The position numbers were made by a program, and so were the translations under genes. From assembly GCA_038058095.1 (NCBI GenBank), contig JBBUBW010000033.1, positions 1-13,190 of the forward strand: a DNA stretch of 13,190 bases, given 5' to 3'. This document shows positions 11,492 to 13,190 of the stretch, piece by piece; the first letter of the stretch is position 1, and each line of letters opens with the position of its first letter. The notes beneath the pieces are model-generated. The model ran no database searches, had not been told where the DNA came from, and was given only the letters and a program-made list of their open reading frames with translations. This DNA is from VMFW01 sp038058095 (GTDB lineage: Bacteria > Patescibacteriota > Minisyncoccia > UBA6257 > 2-01-FULL-56-20).

Positions 11492-11896
11492 TTAGTTATA
11501 TAGAAGATTAATGATAAAAAGCAGGGTAAATTCAACAAACGAGAGAACGCACCAAGTGCAGAAAGCGCGGATAACAAAAGCTTGGATAAAAATAAAGTAG
11601 AGCGAAAAAATAAAACCAATCCAAATAATTAAGGAAATCGGCCAGAAAACTTGAAGTGTACCGGCGGCAAAAAGAATGGTTAAAATCAAAAGCGCGATGT
11701 ACATTCCAAACCCAGCGAAGGAATTGGGAAAGCCGAGCGTGCGGCTAAATTTGCTTTGCTGAACTTTGAGGCATTGCTCGGGCGGAAAGAAAATGCATTT
11801 GACTGGGGTTTTCTTGATGGTGTGATAGCTTAAATAGCTGGTGTTGGCGACACCGATAACCGCGAGAACGATGATTAATAATAGGTTTGTAGACAT
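11492..11896 (-). CDS. Vitamin K epoxide reductase family protein (VKOR/DsbB-like)
   Basis: 134 aa, four predicted membrane helices (about 4-24, 61-79, 83-105 and 116-131). It has all the VKOR marks: the loop cysteine pair C34 and C42, followed by KV-QSKF and GFPNSFAG, and the active-site CXXC (C113-T-W-C116) at the start of the last helix. VKORs oxidise a thioredoxin-like partner and pass electrons to quinone, so disulfides form in secreted proteins. No fused or adjacent thioredoxin/DsbA domain is present, so the partner must be encoded elsewhere. The ATG lies in a 4-bp repeat (CATA) that flanks the inverted-repeat element at 11898-12026, so its leader is made of that element. It is separated from the Nudix gene by the element and is probably not in one operon with it. 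Confidence 0.92.
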   Translation of the reverse strand: MSTNLLLIIVLAVIGVANTSYLSYHTIKKTPVKCIFFPPEQCLKVQQSKFSRTLGFPNSFAGFGMYIALLILTILFAAGTLQVFWPISLIIWIGFIFSLYFIFIQAFVIRAFCTWCVLSFVEFTLLFIINLLYN

Positions 11897-11897
11897 A

Positions 11898-12026
11898 CCC
11901 CGTAGGAAATAAAATATTTTTATTACTTCAGTGTTTGACTTTTATTATTAACTGCTTAATTGATTATACCCCAAACAAGAAATCGCAGTCGAAAATATTT
12001 ATATTTTCTCCTAATTTCCTACGGGG
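11898..12026. mobile_element. MITE-like inverted-repeat element upstream of VKOR
   Basis: CCCCGTAGGAAAT (11898-11910) is the perfect inverse of 12014-12026. Further in, AAAATATTT (11911-11919) pairs with 11993-12001 or 11999-12007. CATA flanks both ends directly (11894-11897 and 12027-12030), as a 4-bp target duplication would. The AT-rich interior has no ORF. The start codon of the VKOR gene is part of the left CATA. The alternative is a regulatory hairpin belonging to the VKOR leader. Confidence 0.5.
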
Positions 12027-12041
12027 CATAGGAATATTATA

Positions 12042-12455
12042 CTACTTTTTGAAAAAATCGTGAATCAAAAATTGGTGGATAGTTTTGGGTAGGAGATTTA
12101 TTGTTGGCAATTTATCTATATCCACCCAGCTAATAGAAACATGGTCTTCCTGGCTTTTGACGCTTTCAGGGTTCGAGGATTTTATAGAAGTTTCATAGAG
12201 GAAATTAATTTCGTGCTTATTTTCTTCTTTTTCTTGGAAAAAATTCTCGAAGAAACCTAAGAATTTAGGGCTGATGATTTCGGTGCCAATTTCTTCTTTC
12301 ATTTCCCGATTTAGAGCATCTTCGATGCGCTCCCCTATTTCAACGTGGCCTCCGGGAATATAGTACCTCTCAGGCGAATCACCAGGCGCATAGCATAGTA
12401 AAATTTTGTTATTGTGCGTAATGACGGCGCGGGCAAGAATTTCGATTTCGGGCAT
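12042..12455 (-). CDS. Nudix hydrolase
   Basis: 137 aa with a complete Nudix box G-x5-E-x7-RE-xx-EE-x-G at residues 36-57 (GHVEIGE, then REMKEEIG), where the paired glutamates bind the catalytic metal. N-terminal strand region ILARAVITHNNKILL, PGDSPERYYIPGGH before the box, and the closing SWVDIDKLP are all typical. Such enzymes cleave nucleoside diphosphates linked to another group; the exact substrate cannot be read from the box. Cytoplasmic. It starts 10 bp after the EamA gene, so the two are probably cotranscribed. No clear terminator follows; the inverted-repeat element begins 15 bp downstream. Confidence 0.93.
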   Translation of the reverse strand: MPEIEILARAVITHNNKILLCYAPGDSPERYYIPGGHVEIGERIEDALNREMKEEIGTEIISPKFLGFFENFFQEKEENKHEINFLYETSIKSSNPESVKSQEDHVSISWVDIDKLPTINLLPKTIHQFLIHDFFKK

Positions 12456-12465
12456 GAGGAAGCTT

Positions 12466-12888
12466 TTATTTTATGGACATTAGGATGGCACCAATAGTAA
12501 GTAAAGTGGCGCCGACGCCGGACTTCCAGGTGAAATGGTCGCCTAAAATTAAAATGGCGAAAACTAAAACGAAAACGACACTTAAGCGATCAAGCGCAGC
12601 AACGCCGGAGACGGGACCGTTTTTTATGGCGAAAAAATAGAAAAGCCAAGAGAGGGCACCGGCGATACCAGAGAGAGCAATGAAGAGGAGCGCTTTGTTG
12701 TCGATGGTTTTTAGAAGATCGGCTTTCCCGAGAAAAAAGGAAGTGACCACTAAAAACCCGGCCATAATGACTGCGCGGACGGTGGTGGCTAGGGTGGAAT
12801 CAATGTTTTTAATTCCGATTTTGCCAAAGACAGCGACCAACGACGCGAAGATGGCGGAGAGAAGCGCGAATAAGATCCAAGTGGGCAT
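12466..12888 (-). CDS. Half-size EamA/DMT-family transporter
   Basis: 140 aa with five hydrophobic helices (about 4-24, 36-54, 67-86, 92-114 and 121-139) and one EamA domain: ALLSAIFASLVAVFGKIGI at the start, GALSWLFYFFAIKNGPVSGVAALD in the middle, and a C-terminal LGATLL-like block. Full DMT transporters have two such domains and about 300 aa; single-domain versions are known and are thought to work as dimers. Substrate unknown. The ATG at 12886-12888 has no Shine-Dalgarno sequence. It leads the Nudix gene by 10 bp. Confidence 0.9.
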   Translation of the reverse strand: MPTWILFALLSAIFASLVAVFGKIGIKNIDSTLATTVRAVIMAGFLVVTSFFLGKADLLKTIDNKALLFIALSGIAGALSWLFYFFAIKNGPVSGVAALDRLSVVFVLVFAILILGDHFTWKSGVGATLLTIGAILMSIK

Positions 12889-13142
12889 AATATTATTAAA
12901 CTAAATTCCTGTTTTAATTGCTACTTTCTATAAAAATAGATATCGAGAACTAAGAGAATAAGCCAGCTATACTTATATTTGAATGGTCGGGCCGCCGGGA
13001 CGCTTCGCTATCTCACACGCTCTCTTCTATCGCTTTTAACAACCCTCGGTTTTTAACTCGGCCTTCGGCCTTTTTCCCACACGGGAAACTAAGCAGTTCC
13101 CCGACCCCCTCCACTGTTCGATTCCCGGCAAATACACACAAG
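12889..13142. other. Structured non-coding region, possible plus-strand RNA
   Basis: About 250 bp with no convincing gene. Pairings: GGTCGGG/CCCGACC (12986-12992 with about 13101-13107), GCCGGGA/TCCCGGC (about 12993-13000 with 13122-13129), CGGCC-TT-CGGCC-like and TTCCC/GGGAA hairpins (about 13052-13100). It is GC-richer than the flanks and ends at a plus-strand terminator. A T-loop-like GTTCGATTCCC occurs near 13117, but no cloverleaf closes around it. TATACT (12968-12973) has no good -35. Possibly an ncRNA; identity unknown. Confidence 0.35.
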
Positions 13143-13187
13143 AAAGCAAAACGGATTCCCGTGAGGAGAATCTATTTTGCTTTTTTG
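13143..13187 (+). terminator. Intrinsic terminator, plus strand
   Basis: Bases 13144-13158 pair with 13168-13182 (15 positions, one mismatch and one G-T) around a 9-nt loop, and the stem runs into TTTTTTG. It points to a plus-strand transcript ending here, most likely from the structured region to its left. Confidence 0.65.
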
Positions 13188-13190
13188 TCG

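Noticed and set aside
13105..13135. T-loop-like GTTCGATTCCCGGC, suggesting a tRNA or tmRNA 3' end
   Set aside because: The five bases before the loop do not pair with those after it, and no D-arm or anticodon arm can be built upstream.

Overview
The window looks like a chromosomal piece from a member of the Candidate Phyla Radiation (Patescibacteria, most like Parcubacteria). The evidence is the 23S rRNA gene inflated by structured insertions and with no 16S gene upstream of it in the 12 kb available, tRNA genes without an encoded CCA end, many very small membrane proteins, and a secreted coiled-coil plus PG_binding_1 protein of a style common in that group. This assignment rests on gene style only; no phylogeny was run. 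Almost all protein genes lie on the minus strand.

Layout. 1-1015: 5' part of a 23S rRNA gene (minus), with a 269-nt hairpin-closed insertion and a second expanded helix. 1016-1830: its long leader, with a consensus promoter, an intrinsic terminator between promoter and gene, and two large inverted-repeat elements. 1834-2210: a plus-strand tRNA operon (His, Phe, Thr, Val) with promoter and terminator. 2211-2598: another large inverted repeat and a rod-shaped putative ncRNA. 2599-3285: a membrane protein with channel-type TM repeats. 3435-3565: a MITE-like element with an apparent 8-bp target duplication. 3630-8534: the centre of interest, described below. 8663-9433: two small hypothetical proteins. 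9594-9700: a tRNA-Ala gene inside an inverted repeat. 9812-10321: a rhodanese overlapping two micro-proteins. 10397-12888: a secreted peptidoglycan-binding protein, a VKOR, a Nudix hydrolase and a half-size EamA transporter. 12889-13190: structured non-coding DNA ending in a plus-strand terminator.

The most notable system is a cobalamin (B12) riboswitch at 8281-8417 with an intrinsic-terminator expression platform. It reads into a secreted 606-aa protein made of an alpha/alpha-toroid followed by a DUF4430 domain. This is the domain order of animal intrinsic factor and transcobalamin. The next genes encode a membrane-anchored beta-sandwich protein, a membrane-anchored DUF4430 protein and a class V PLP enzyme. 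I infer a surface cobalamin-capture apparatus in an organism that shows no B12 synthesis genes here. Two near-identical 62-bp hairpin repeats bracket the riboswitch.

A second theme is the number of 100-150 bp inverted-repeat elements between genes (1463-1583, 1672-1788, 2224-2373, 2436-2575, 3435-3565, 11898-12026). Several have short flanking direct repeats, and they sit against promoters, start codons or gene ends.
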